Shown in pieces: positions 24,400 through 36,743 of a DNA stretch of 64,000 bases (the first letter of the stretch is position 1; each line of letters begins with the position of its first letter). Position numbers and translations under genes: made by a program. The DNA is taken from the NCBI GenBank assembly GCA_964017235.1, contig OZ024933.1, positions 60,990,255 through 61,054,254 of the forward strand. Reading direction: 5' to 3'. The notes beneath the pieces were generated by a model. That model did no database searches. It was not told the DNA's origin and worked only from the letters and a program-made list of their open reading frames with translations. Source of the stretch: Sabellastarte sp. h YS-2021. Its lineage: Eukaryota > Annelida > Polychaeta > Sabellida > Sabellidae.

Positions 24400-25490
24400 C
24401 GTTTTAACTAATATGTAAATAAAATTTCCTCAAAGTGCTTTTATTGATGTTGTGCTTCATACCCATCAGCTTGGAATTTCTGGGTTTGAATCCTACAGAG
24501 GTCATTTGAATTCTGACCTTCACATCACCTCTTAAATTTGACCTTTGGAAACTGTAATAATTTTTGGTCAAGTAGTCACTGGTGCCTAATATTCTTTGAA
24601 TAACTGTATACTGAAACCATATAATTAAAAGGTGTTGTCTTACATGGTGTAAAATTAAGCATTGTACAAACGTTGTCTGTTTTTGCTATCTTATTCTGTT
24701 CCAAAGTACCATTTTATTTCATTGCCAGGTCAAAGATTCACAATCAATCATTACTTCATACTTTTTCCTTTTGATTTTCATGGAGTTTATGATTATTCTT
24801 AAATGAAAACGTAAATATGGTTCCATACAAGGTTACTTCATTTTTGTATTGTTCAATGAATGCTTTTATCAAAGTTTTTGTATTTAAATAATGTAAATCA
24901 TCTATTCATTTTATACTTTTCTGTTAAAGTGTCATGGGATAAATGGAAGACCTCCTAAATTATATGTATGAAAAATGAAGACAATTTAACATGCATGCAC
25001 AACTATTATATTATTCAACTTCATAATTGATTTGTCTTTCTGGAGGCAATATTTGACAGAGGGGGGGTGGGGGTGCAGTAAATATTCGTGAAAACTTGTC
25101 CTTGGGCATTTTAAAACCTATCTTGCTGGCGGACGTTGCTTTCTTGCTCTTTGGTATCCGGTTCCTACTCACCACTCATTTGTATATTTGGCAGTAAGTC
25201 TTCATAAGGACCTGCTTTTTTTTATTTTTTTCAACCATAGGACGCCCTCCTCACTTAAAAATTTATTGCAGGGTTATTTTCACTACTTGTTACTCAGGCA
25301 AAAAAGGCTGTTTCACCTTACATATGATTTATTTGGGGTTTCTATATTCCAACAACGTTTTTATGACACAGATCTTCAGCATGCTCAATCAAGATAAAAT
25401 CTGGAATTCATTCACTGTCATGTCTACATATATATACAGTGGGTTTAGAAAGATGGATGACAACCACCATAAATAATATTTGACCTTCCA
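24400..25490. other. AT-rich sequence without recognised gene
   Basis: I see no coding frame worth reporting. A 'GGGTTTGAATCC' word at about 24484-24495 resembles a tRNA B-box, but no matching A-box is visible. Confidence 0.35.
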
Positions 25491-25491
25491 T

Positions 25492-25493
25492 CC

Positions 25494-25524
<31 letters not shown>

Positions 25525-25530
25525 AAAAAA
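25492..25530. repeat. C23 run followed directly by A16 run
   Basis: Twenty-three C are followed by sixteen A. Such a junction may be a mutated tail of a retroposed element or plain slippage. Its length in an assembly is unreliable. Confidence 0.9.
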
Positions 25531-25949
25531 TCAGAATTTTAAAAATGGTCCCTATCAGTACATGCAGCATGGTAAACATACTAGCCAGAAATGAATACTG
25601 ACTACCCACATACAAGCAACCAACTAGCCAAAAAGAATGGGCACTTACAGCGCTTTATTATATAGATAATTGCCAAGTGGTCAAACTAAATGGCCTCTGA
25701 GGCCCAACGGGCAGAATAGTCATTAAGTTTACATAATGGAAGCACCATGAGGCAATTATCTATTATAACAGCCTTTGAATTGAAACCAATTTATTCATTC
25801 AATTATGTAACACCTTTTACCAAATGATCAACTTAGACAATCTTTGCAATGTTTCCCTTGGTGTGCATACCATAAGTGGCTTTCACTAAATTAGTTCTAT
25901 GTTTTTATGTCAATACACAATCAACATGTTTCACCATGTGTACCCCTGG

Positions 25950-26184
25950 TTTGATTTTTTTATTTAGGGTTTCACGTCGCTTTCAATACTGTACAGGTCA
26001 TATCACGACGGGTAGTTGGAATGGCAGAGGAAACCAGTACATAGAGTTCGCTAGGGTTGTGTACTGTAAACTGCCGACCAATGGCAAGCAACTACCAGCT
26101 TTCCCACTTGAGCCCGTGCAGGGATCGAACCCCGGCCTCAGAGGTGGGAGGCGAGAGTGCTACCACTCTGCCACCGTCGCCCCT
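25950..26184 (-). mobile_element. tRNA-derived SINE, copy 1
   Basis: Read on the minus strand from 26184, the head is GGGGCGACGGTGGCAGAGTG. It has an A-box (TGGCAGAGTGGT, complement of 26162-26173) and a B-box (GGTTCGATCC, complement of 26122-26131) spaced about 31 bases apart as in a tRNA. These form an internal RNA polymerase III promoter. The tRNA-unrelated body follows, and T/A-rich sequence near 25955 forms the tail. The head does not close into an acceptor stem, so it is not a tRNA gene. Three more copies occur in the window (30.34, 47.46 and 63.03 kb). Confidence 0.8.
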
Positions 26185-26389
26185 TAAAAAGTTTGAATAT
26201 AATCTGACTGCCACAAAGTTTAACCGGGATATCATAAACTGTGGATCTGTGACTCACAAAAAGCACTTTCCCCCCAAAAAATTTTTGATTGATCATATAA
26301 CAATGTTCACAATTTGTGTACAATTTGGATTGTACACCAACAACAATGCACATTCTGAGCCACTAAAACACTCCTTTTAATGTAGTGTG

Positions 26390-27185
26390 CTGGGTTAGAT
26401 TTTAACAATGAGTTTGTTTGAAAGGTAGCTGATCCTTTGATTAAGTAAAGATTATTGTAAAGTCAAATTGTAAAGAAAATGCAAAGAATTAAAAAATATA
26501 CCCAACTTAATAAATTAAATTGCTTGTTTTGTATTTGTCAGGAGGTATTTTTTCAAGTTAGTAGTTTTCCATAAGGTATTTTTCTATGTCCTCTGAATGT
26601 CATGCAGAATTAAAAAAAACTTCCTAAATGTACCCACTGAACTAAGTAATATGAAAAAAGTTGTGAAAACATTTCAATATTGAATGCATTGTGCTGAGGA
26701 TGTCTGTTAAATACCCTTTTGTTCTTGGCAGACTGCCCATTGAACTAAACCACATTCTACTGTTAGAAAATAATGTAGTGTTAACTCTCCATTATTCTTG
26801 CATAATGGAGCGTTGACATAATGGAAGCGTCATCCGTCTGGGTTTTCTATGGTCATAACAACTACAGCCCATGATGGAGAAACTGACTTAAAAAGTTGAA
26901 TATGAACGAGCATAAAACAAGTAGAATCAAGCAGAGGACTGTTTTGTGTGTGTTGAAACTTACTGAGATGAGAAAAAAAATATTTAAATTGCTAGACCGT
27001 CACAAGCAAGCCAATCTGTGCCGCATTTACAACTTGAAATGAACTAGAAACTTGGTAAGCTTCATTATCAAGCATCTGAAGACAAGCTCAATTTTGGAAC
27101 TTTCAGTGTCAGAGATTGGACATGGGAGAGATATTTACCTTTGCCAATGACGTTATGTTGTCGTGTGAGTTGGTTTGTGCATTTG
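26390..27185. other. AT-rich sequence without recognised gene
   Basis: I see no coding frame, RNA gene or clear repeat here. Confidence 0.35.
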
Positions 27186-27440
27186 CTTGTTTGTTTGTGA
27201 ACAAAATAACTCGAAAACTTATGGACGGATTTTCATGAAATTTCCAAGACATATTTGAATGAAATTTTTAAAGACAGGTAACTGAAAAAGTTACGGATGG
27301 ATTTTGATTAAATTTTCAGGAAATGTTCTAAATGGGACATGGAACAAGTGATTCGATTGTGGGAGTGATCTGGATCCAGACTTTTTTAAAGGAAGTTATA
27401 GCCAGATAATTTTAGGGTGGATTTTGATGATAGTTCAGGA
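27185..27440 (-). repeat. Fragment of the GGATCC-type repeat, inverted
   Basis: Phrases such as 'aactcgaaaacttatggacg', 'gattttcatgaaatttcc', 'aaatgttctaaatgggacat' and 'gtgatctggatccaga' are the reverse complement of phrases in the array at 34.1-35.9 kb. About two monomers are recognisable. This is a dispersed, opposite-strand relative of that element without visible ends. Confidence 0.6.
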
Positions 27441-27573
27441 ATTGAGCTCCCTTGGCGCAGGTCTGCGCTCTCTGAGTGCTCTTGCTATATTTGAAATTTA
27501 TTTTATGTGACTTTATAATTCATTTAACTGTCTTTATTTAGAGCAAAACTAAGTAGACATATACAGGTACAAC

Positions 27574-28158
27574 TTGGATAAATTTATTTTATGTTCCACC
27601 CGTTCCACTGGAACCTACCCCACAACCAACTCTATGACTCTGGGGTCGGTTAGCAGAGTTAGGAATCTGAAACAACAATCCAGAAAAAAGCGTGCAAAAA
27701 TATGGGTCAGTTCTACCTCCCCTACTGGACATAGTGCATCCCTGGCTGTCTTCTCCAAGACAAAACAGAAAACTACCAGGACTAGCCGTAAATCCCTAAA
27801 CGACAAGCTGTATCAGGTCATGACAAGCCATAGTGACAAACTGACAAGACTGGAGCAGTGTCCTGACCGACCCCGACTAGACCAATTAGATCAAACCAAC
27901 ACTATATAAATCCATTCTGGATTCTGTAACCCATCATTTATCACTGGAATGTTACCAGCACAACATCAGAGAGACTTTCTACAGAAATTTAGGGCTCTTC
28001 ATTCTGATTTGCAGACAAAGATGGACTCCCCTGAACTGAGGATCAGCACATGCCATACAGCCAATACCTTCACCACAGCCCCCACCACCACCCAGGAGAA
28101 GAAGAAAGCCACAAAACCCAGTGTCATACCATGGATCCGTCAAAAAGAAGGAAAATGA
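27574..28158 (+). CDS. Unrecognised basic frames upstream of the transposase
   Basis: Two consecutive frames (27574-27909 and 27949-28158) encode Lys/Arg/Ser/Thr-rich peptides. They include a K-Q-Q-S-R-K-K-R-A-K stretch, 'DKLYQVMTSHSDKLTRLEQ' (a short amphipathic, coiled-coil-like segment) and a T-T-A-P-T-T-T linker. They lead straight into the HARBI1-like frame. I do not recognise them. They could be the N-terminal or accessory part of that transposon, or a gag fragment of another element. Confidence 0.3.
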
Positions 28159-28988
28159 TGCTATAACAACCTCCTGGCAGACTTAATACAGGCTGACATG
28201 CGAGATCACCAGAATTTTGTCAGGATGCCCCCGGCAGTTTTTTACCTTAATGAAGAATGCACCACCAAATCAAGAAGGAAGTCACCAATTCTATGAAGCC
28301 CTTACAAGTTGGATTGAAGTTGGCAATAACACTGAGACACCTGGCAACAAGAGAAAGATACAAGTCATTAGAGTATCACTGGGTGGTTGACCGAACCACC
28401 ATATGTAAAATTGTCCTATTCTCTGCCGGGCTAACCTTGCTAAATTCCAGGATGAGTATTTGTGCCACCCTACCATTCCAGAAGACTGGAAATAGATTTG
28501 AGGAGATGTTCAGAACTAGATGGAATGGCCACCACACTCTTGGGGCACTAGACTGGAGGAATATTGTCATGAGGAAGCTAATGAAATCTGGCAATAAATA
28601 TTACAACTACAAGGGTTTCTCCTTGGTGCTGCTAGTCATGGTCAATGCAGAATACAGATTCCTCTGGGTAGATGTTGGGTAAAGTTGAACTTCATCAGAT
28701 GCACAAATATTTAGCCACAGCAAGTTGAGGAAAAACATAGAGAATTGCACCTTGAAGCTTCTCGCACCTGAACCCTGGGGAGGAAGGATCAGATTTGCAC
28801 TATTTTTGCTTGGTGATGATGCCTTCGTCTTGATGTCATGGCTTGTTAAACCCTACAGCAGAAGACAACTCACTACGGGAAGAGAGAATAGCAACCTACA
28901 GGATCTCCTGAGGCAGGAAGGAAGTAGGTTCAGTGTCCTACTGGGCACCATGGAGAAAAGGCTAAAGGTTATGAGAGAATTTTTTTAG
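28158..28988 (+). pseudogene. HARBI1/PIF-Harbinger-type transposase, broken
   Basis: 28158-28250 reads C-Y-N-N-L-L-A-D-L-I and N-F-V-R-M-P-P-A-V-F, the usual N-terminal entry of metazoan HARBI1-like proteins. After a frameshift, 28257-28682 gives K-L-A-I-T-L-R-H-L-A-T (helix-turn-helix region), then R-T-R-W-N and L-G-A-L-D (first catalytic Asp, codon at 28551), then K-Y-Y-N-Y-K-G and F-L-W-V-D-V-G. Another shift at about 28680 leads to S-S-D-A-Q-I-F-S-H-S. 28725-28988 then carries L-L-G-D-D-A-F (second Asp, about 28815) and W-L-V-K-P-Y. The segment that should hold the catalytic Glu (R-V-V-E-N-A-F type) is missing between 'TTGRENSN' and 'SRFSVLLGTM'. With the DDE triad lost and the frames broken, it cannot be active. 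Confidence 0.82.
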
Positions 28989-30340
28989 ACATATGTTGTG
29001 TTGCAAAACATGCTGAGTAGTCAGGGCACCCACCCCAGAAGATGACATAGCAGCCATAGCAAATGAGCCACCAGTATATGTGCCTGATGAAAAGTACATG
29101 AATCCCTCGAGTGATGCAAAGCATCTACGAGACCTACTGAAAGATAACTTTAATCACGTTGGTGCATTGGATGGGCAGGAGGACAGGATCTAAAATGGGA
29201 CATATAACTACCCTAAGGACAGAAGAAGCTGGCATCTATAACTCCTTTTCAAGACTATCCAATTATTCCTACTTTTATTTAAGCTTGTGTTGCACCAGTA
29301 TCCCACAAAATTTGAAACAAATGTCCAAAAATTTTCGGATAGACTTTCAGCTATTTTACAAACAATTTTCCAAAAAGTCCCAGAATAATATTCAATAACT
29401 TCAAAACCATTTATTTTAAATTCCCCACAGTAAAGGTCAAAATTTGTTAACCTCCATATTTTGTTCACCTTTCGAAAAGGATTAAGGTTAAAAAGTTTGC
29501 TATAAAAATATCAATTTTTTTTCAATTTTTTGTCTTCAATTGTTAATTCTCACTTCAAAATTTCTGAAGTGTCAAAAGCTTTTTACAACTGTAAAAAATT
29601 TCCTTCAATTTTCAAATCTCACTTCAAAAATTTTTGAAGTGTCAAAAACCTTTTATAACTGTAAAAGATTCTTGAATGTCATAATCATTTGAAAATTGTT
29701 TCTCAAAAGTCAAAGTCTTTTTTCAGTTGTCAAAATTTGGACATTTTACAGCAGTGATACTGAAAACGACCTATAGTAGGTGGGTGCAATAGGTTTACTG
29801 CTGCTGCTTGGGCTTGAATGTCTGCTGGGGAGCCGGGGCTGGACTGGCTGCTAAGGAGGCTCTTGCTGCTGGGTGGTTGAACGAGAAATGGCATGTTGAT
29901 GCAGATCACTTGGTCTGAACGTATCTATCTGTTGGTAGCTCATGACTGGCTGCATATTCCCCAAAATGCTACAGAGTCCTGAACAACTGGTTGTGAAGTC
30001 TGTGACCCTCTGGGCTGTTGCTGTACTCAGACACCACTTGACGGTCATAAAAATCAATGAAGATTATACAATTGGATTTATTTGTTTTGTATGTAAAAGG
30101 CAATTGCAGTAACTATCATCATTTCTTGATTTTGAATGTTGATAGATAAAATCTTCTAAATCCATCAGGTAAACGAAAAGTTACTGCCTCTGAATGTGCA
30201 AGATATTATAGCTTATAAAGTGTTATATAACCCTCACCATAGTATCATTGTCTTGTGTGTGTGAGCTGCAAACAAATCTACTAGAAAATGATAAGAAAAT
30301 TACACTGCATTTTGTGCTTATTTATGTGTTCCTTTATGTC
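28989..30340. other. Decayed tail of the Harbinger element and AT-rich DNA with a ~68-bp duplication
   Basis: To about 29190 some codons still suggest a transposase tail (W-C-I-G-W-A-G-G-Q-D-L). 29540-29660 holds two ~68-bp copies of a segment with an inverted repeat. The second copy contains a perfect 22-base palindrome at 29620-29641, centred on AAAAATTTTT and flanked by CACTTC/GAAGTG. Minus-strand frames at 29772-30057 are Gln/Pro-rich and not recognised. Confidence 0.45.
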
Positions 30341-30530
30341 ACGCATAGTACCACGCATGTATTCCCTATATCGTTGACGGGTAGCTAGAAGGGCGGAGGA
30401 AACTAGTACATGCAGTTACTCAAGGTTCTGTTATGTAACCTGCCAACCCGCAACGAACAGCTACCAGTTTTCCAGTTGAAGTTTGGCTAGGATTCAAACT
30501 CTGATCTCAGGGGTGACATGCATGTGTATT
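30340..30530 (-). mobile_element. tRNA-derived SINE, copy 2 (degenerate)
   Basis: The body aligns with the SINE at 25.95 kb: 'gacgggtagctagaagggcg' and 'aggaaactagtacatgcagtt' here against 'gacgggtagttggaatggca' and 'aggaaaccagtacatagagtt' there. A B-box-like complement (GGATTCAAACT) lies at 30490-30500. The A-box end has decayed. Confidence 0.65.
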
Positions 30531-30989
30531 GACCCGCGAAAGGGTGGCCACTGTATTTGTGAATCGTTAATGACATAATTTATCACGAAAAATTAGTCGT
30601 TCAGTGTTAGATGTACTATGTAAACGGCAATGACCCAGTTTCTTAGAGTTCACAAATTTGTGTCATTAACAGCTATTATAAAGTATGGGGTGGTAAGGGA
30701 ACATTTAGAAGAAGAGTTATTTTAAGGTATGTGTTTTAGAAGGGAATTCTAAATACTAACAGTTCTAAGTTAACAAATTATAATTAGAAATGGGAATATT
30801 TATCTCCTAGAAAATATAACTGGTGTTTATAGTTTAAATTATTCCCAGACAAAACTTGAACACATTAAAGGCTAGGTCACACCTAATCTTATGGTACAAA
30901 CTGTACATATTTAATATCCACTTGACACCCTGGTCCTTATGGCCCTGACAAGAGACCTTCTGTCGAAGTAGTACACATTGCAGAACAAG

Positions 30990-31007
30990 CCCCCCCCCCC
31001 CCCCCCC
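30990..31007. repeat. C18 run
   Basis: A homopolymer of eighteen C, whose length is unreliable in an assembly. Confidence 0.9.
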
Positions 31008-31299
31008 ATATGCCCATTCTGTATACTTAGTATGGCTCACGAAGGCTCGTAGGAGTTATTTCAAACACTTAAAAAAGCAGTCTTGAATACAACAATAGCC
31101 AGTCTCGGCAGGCAAGAATCCCAGCCCCAGTTACAAGTAAATGGGCAAGAGCATTGACATTTGGCAAAATCTTAGGAACAATTTTAGTTATAAGAAGCAT
31201 ACAGAACCCAAGATATGTTATCAGATGCCAGAACTTTCATGTGGTGGAAGAAGGGGAAAAACGTTCATCTTTTATAAATTCATGATGCAAGTTCAAAGC

Positions 31300-31920
31300 C
31301 AATATATTTGGCCGTTTTAAGAGGTTACCCACTCAACCTTGAAGCAAGGGTCAAAGGTCAAATGTGAAACTTGCAAAAGATTCACAAGCCATCTTTTCTT
31401 ATAAGTTGTTTTCACATTTGGAAGGCCTAGAATCAATAATAATGGAAAAATAAGAGCTTTCTAGTATGATCACCCCACTTGACCTTGAAGCAGGGGTGAG
31501 AAGTGAAATTTGACGCTTATAAAAGATTCGCAGGCCATGATTTCCTATAAGCTGTTATCTCTTTCTGAACCCCTATGACTAATGACGAAAGATATTCGGT
31601 TTCAAAACAAGGCTTTTTGACTTCTAGACAAGCTTTTCGAGCCATTTATATTTGTTCAAATCTGATCGAGCTAGCTGCAATATTTTAGGTTTTTAAGAAG
31701 TTATTTATGATTTTCAAACAATCGCCTCTTTCAGTCATGTTGTTTTTAAAATGAGGACAAAGTTTTTTATGTACATGTTGTCACAGCCATCAACATTCTC
31801 TGCAAATTTGGTGAAGGGACCTTCCTAAATAAATGAAATATAGACGTTTATGTAAAACTGTGCACTACATGGAAAGCATTACATAATATTCTAACCATTG
31901 CCTTTGGCTGGCGGGAGATA
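31300..31920. repeat. Diverged AACCTTGAAG/AAGGTCAAA repeat element
   Basis: Two monomers about 141 bases apart share 'accttgaagcaggggt', 'aaagattcacaagcc' and 'ttcctataagctgtt'. They are related to the 147-bp monomers of 51-57 kb and to the repeat surrounding the hAT-like insert at 48.2-58.4 kb. The right end, 'ctttggctggcgggagata' at about 31900-31919, is matched inversely by TTATCTCCCGCC at about 48230-48245. A perfect DR1-type word GGGTCAAAGGTCA lies at 31348-31360. Confidence 0.6.
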
Positions 31921-31929
31921 AAAAGGCAG

Positions 31930-34030
31930 ATGTGGTAACAATGGTTTAATATCGCCCCTTTTTGAATTAAGAAGTTTAAGACCAAAAAGTATTTAAAGCA
32001 CGGCCATAGTAACAGCTGTTGCCAGACACCCTCCAAAAGCTTACTAGTTCTAGATCCTCTTGGGATAAACATATCATGAAAATCTGTGTGTGGGTTTAGG
32101 CTGTAGAACACCCACAAGCATTATGTCATCGTTACATATCTGTCTTAAAGAAACAAGGCACAAGATTTATGATGAAGTCATACACAGCTGTATCTCTATT
32201 TTTCAACTTCTGATCAATTGTAACATTTTATATAATTCCTTTATCCTCAAGAAAGTGACCTTCACAAATAAAGTCCCAAGGATTTTTCCAAAAATGCAAA
32301 TATCAAGGGAGGCAATGGCAGATGAAATGTTGTGATAGCCAATCGATTGATGAAATTTTATTTAAGATTTAAATTTAACAAGATGATACATCTACTTCTG
32401 AAAGATTTCTTGTTCAAATGTGAAGGCTAACTGCTTTACAAGATAATAACTTTGTACCGATTGGATAACACAGATTGCATTATCTACATTACTATATCAA
32501 CAAATTATATATAAAGTTTATGACCTTTACAAACTACATAATAATCTGAAATTGGTTAATAAGTATTGTAATTTAAAGTCTGCTTGCCTATTACCCCAAT
32601 AATTGTGAACAAATATCATTGTTCCAATTAATCCTCTTAGCCTCAAAACATATAAAGTTATTCCAGCAGATAGTATCAACACAACAGATATATGGCACGT
32701 GGGTATCAGATATTTTGGAAGAAAAAATCCTCAGTAGTCAAAAGGCCAACTTTAAAGTAATCTAGGATATAAGTTGAATACAAGTAACAAGCCAGACATG
32801 TTATGATATTATTTACTACAAATAATTACAACTTTAAATTTTACATGGTCAGGAATGATCTAAGGTATATTTAAGATACCTTATTTGGTCATTCAATTAT
32901 AGTTATGCAAATTGACATTATATTATGACTTATTTGGTCATTTCGTTACAGCAATGTCAGTTTATCCGTATTTTGCAAACAAACATGCACTCTTCACTCT
33001 CATTTTCACTGGGACTCTAATATTTACTGGGACAACTGTACTTAGTGGACACAATTATTACAATAAAAATCATCACAAACAAAATAATAACTTTTTACCT
33101 TTTTGTATTATTAATGATCATTTTACTTATAGCTGTTGATTTATACATAAATCTTGAATAATTAACTTGTTAATCTTACTGTAAAAATAATAAATGGCAA
33201 CCTGAAACACAAGGCAACAAAATCTGAGGTAATTTGCTCGATGGGTTACAAATAGTTTATCATCTGAAGTCATAGCTACTTTATGTCTCGCAACTGTAGA
33301 TATCAGAGACAAAATCGTTTTACCAAGCATTATGGCTACAATCATGTCACACACCAAAACAATAATTAAGAAATTATAGATCTAAATGAGCTCTTACAAA
33401 AGACAAAATTCACTGGGATTTTGATGTATTTATTTGGAATTTTAATTCTCAAAAATTCTCAAAATTCTCACATCAGGATATACATGTTTAAGGGTGGATT
33501 AAAACAATTCACAATATTTGATTATGAACAGCAAGTCAATACAGGATTTAACTGACTAACAACCTTCCTACTTTGAGCCTAGGTTAAAAATTTCAAACTC
33601 TTAGCCTGAAAAATGAGAGGCTAGTATATTACTATTGCACCATCACGACATCCAATAGAACTGAAATGACATCAACAAAATCAATCAGAAACCATGTACT
33701 TCACTTTTCTAAAATATATTGTCAAGAGGACATTACTGCATGGACAAGAAATGTCAGAGTCTGCCTTGTTATTTTATGGGGAGAGTTTAGTTTCTATCAA
33801 TTTACAATTCACATTCCCAGGCATCACAGAACAGAAGTAATATATCTAAAGTCTATATTCTATAAACAAACCAACAAAACCATTAAACCACACATGCTAA
33901 AATGTATTTAATGTCTTCAAAAACCAACTACACAAAAAGATCACATAATGCTTAAGATATCTGAGAAAGTACAAAATGATGAATTACTTCCACTTTAATA
34001 GAAATAACACAAGTGCTCATTAAACTAGAG
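31930..34030. other. AT-rich sequence without recognised gene
   Basis: I see only short frames with no recognisable content and a few simple repeats such as 'aattctcaaa' near 33445. Confidence 0.35.
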
Positions 34031-34047
34031 ATTGCGTCTCGACGCAG

Positions 34048-36743
34048 TGTATCCCCGGACGGGACATAGTTAAGGCGTGAATATGTCGGTCTTGATTTCA
34101 TGGATCCAGAAGATCCATATAGTGATCCGGATCACTTCCAAAATTCAATCATTGCATCCTTTCACCTTTTCAGACATATTCTAAAAATTTCATGAAAATC
34201 CGTCCATAAGTTTTTTAGTTATCTTGTACACAAACACATCAGGCAGCCTGGATCCACATGATCCAGACAGTGGTCCAGATTACTCCCAAAAACTAATCAC
34301 TTGTTCTTTGTCCCATTTAAGACATTTCCTGAAAATTTCATAAAAATCCATCCATGACTTTTTGTCTTTAAAAATTACATTTCTTGCATCCAGAAGATCC
34401 AGATAGTGGTCCAGATCACTCGCAAAATTGAATCATTTCTTCCTTTTACCACTTCTTCCTTTTACCATTTGTAACATATCCTAAAAATATCAAAGTCCAT
34501 CCCAAGATTATGTGGCAGCCTGGATCCAGATGATCCAGACAGTGATCCAGATCACTCCAAAAATTTAATCACTTGTTCCTTGTACCATTTAGGCCATTCG
34601 CTGAAACAATCCATCCATAACTTTTTGCGGTATCGGTCTTTAAAAATTACATTTCATGGATCCAGAAGATCCATATAGTGATCCGGATCACTTCTAAAAT
34701 TCAATCATTTCATCCTTTTACCTTTTCAGACATATCCTGAAAATTTCATCAAAATCCGTCCATAAGTTTTTGATTTATCTTGTACATAAACACATCTGGC
34801 AGCCTGGATCCAGATGATCCAGATCACTCCCAAAATCTAATCACTTGTTTCTTGTCCCATTTAGAACATTTCCTGAAAATTTCATCAAAATCCACCCATG
34901 ACTTTTTGATCTATTTGTCTTTAAAATTATATTTCATGGATCCAGAAGATCCAGATAGTGGTCCAGATCACTCGCAAAATTGAATCATTTCTTCCTTTTA
35001 ACACTTCTTCCTTTTACTATTTCTAACATATCCTAAAAATATCATCAAAATTCATCCTAAAATTCTGTTGCAGCCTGGATCCAGATGATCCAGATGACTC
35101 CAATAAATGTAATCACTTGTTACTTATACCATTTAGGTCATTTGTTTTAAATGTCATCACAATCCCTCCATAACTTTTTGAAGTATCTGTCTTTAAAAAT
35201 TACATTTCATGGATCCAGAAGATCCATATAGTGATCCGGATCACTTTCAAAATTCAGGCATTTCATCCTTTTACCTTTTTAGACATATCCCGAAAATTTC
35301 ATCAAAATCCGTCCATAAGTTTTTCAGCTACATTGTACACAAACACATCTGGCAGCCTGGATCCAGATGATCCAGACAGTGATCCAGATCACTCCCAAAA
35401 TCTAATCAATTGCTCCTCGCACCATTTAGGTCATTTGCTGAAAATGTCATCACAATCCATCCATAACTTTTTGAGGTATCCGTCTTTCAAAATTACATTT
35501 CATGGATCCAGAAGATCCATATAGTGATCCGGATCACTTCCGAAATTGAACCATTTTATCCTTTTACCTTTTCAGACATATCCTGAAAACTTCATCAAAA
35601 TCCATCCATAAGTTTTTGAGCTATATTGTAACCAAACACATCTGGCAGCCTGGATCCGGATGATCCAGACAGTGATCCAGATCACTCCCAAAATCTAATC
35701 ACTTGTTCCTTGTCCCATTAAGGATATTTCCTGAAAATTTCATCAAAATGCAGCCATAAGTTTTTGCGTTATCTGTCTTTAAAAATTAAATTTCATGGAT
35801 CCAGAAGATCCAGACAGTGATCCAGATCACTCCCAAAATTTAATCATATCTTCCTTTTACCATTTTGGACATATCCTGAAAATTTGATCAAAATCCATCT
35901 GTCAGTTTTTGAGTTATCTTGTTCACAAACAAACAAACAAATAGAGGGCCAAAACTGACCCTCGGTCAGGTACTTTGGCAGTCAGTGGATGACCTTGAAT
36001 GAAGATCTGTAACCGGTAAGCCTGGATGCTGGTACTCCATCATGTACTCAACCTCCAAAGCCATTTTCAATAGTTTCCATGCAATGTTTTCAGCATTAAG
36101 TGTGAAAATATCTCCAAATTTGCCAAAAATGACCCTTGGTCAGGTACTTTGGCGGTCAGTAAATTACCTTAAATGAAGATCTGTAACCAGTAAGCCTGGA
36201 TGGTAGAAGTCCATCATGTACTCAACCTCCAAAGCCATTTTCAATAGTTTCCATGCAATATAGTCAGCATTAAGTGTGAAAATATCTCCAAAAAGGCCAA
36301 AAATGACCCTCGGTCAGGTACTTTGGCGGTCAGTGGATGACCTTCAATGAAGAGCGTCAAGGTAAAATTTCTGCATGCTTACAGAGGACATATATATGTA
36401 TTATATATACCAGCCATAGGATGATCTGACATTCTGTGAAGGAGAACTGGGCCAAAAAGTGAAAAAAATGGCCAAAATCTGACCTTTAAGAGGCCGCCAG
36501 TGACCTTGAGATTGAAGGTCAAGGTCACAAAACAATAGCGTTCGTGGCATTGCCCATATATACCCACATACCAAATTTGAAAGTTCTAACTAAAATATTT
36601 TTTAAGTTATCGCGTCCAAAAGGAAATCTCTACGGCGGCGGAGGCGTGACGGTACTGAATCCTAAGTATCCCCGACTTTCGTCCGGGGATACAACGCCGC
36701 CGTACTGAATCCTAAGTATCCCCGACTTTCGTCCGGGGATACA
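34048..36743. mobile_element. Array-bearing element 1 with terminal hairpin (HINE-like)
   Basis: The left end TGTATCCCCGGACG (34048-34061) is the exact reverse complement of the right end CGTCCGGGGATACA (36730-36743). A short palindrome, TGCGTC-TC-GACGCA (34033-34046), abuts the left end. The core has ~140-bp half-units in ~285-bp dimers with GGATCCAGATGATCC/GGATCCAGAAGATCC motifs (about 34100-35940). About 2.3 copies of a ~175-bp unit ('gaccctcggtcaggtacttt') follow at 35945-36340. A CGG-rich stretch ('acggcggcggaggcg') then precedes the end. There is no ORF of a transposase. The plan fits non-autonomous Helentron-type (HINE) elements. I saw no target duplication. Confidence 0.65.
36717..36743. 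repeat. Right terminal hairpin of element 1, duplicated
   Basis: GTATCCCCG and CGGGGATAC form a perfect 9-bp stem around a 9-base loop. The last 50 bases of the element, including this hairpin, are present twice in tandem: CGTCCGGGGATACA at 36680-36693 and again at 36730-36743. Confidence 0.85.

Noticed and set aside
26117..26184. A genuine tRNA gene
   Set aside because: A and B boxes are present but the ends do not pair into an acceptor stem and a SINE body follows, so it is a SINE head.
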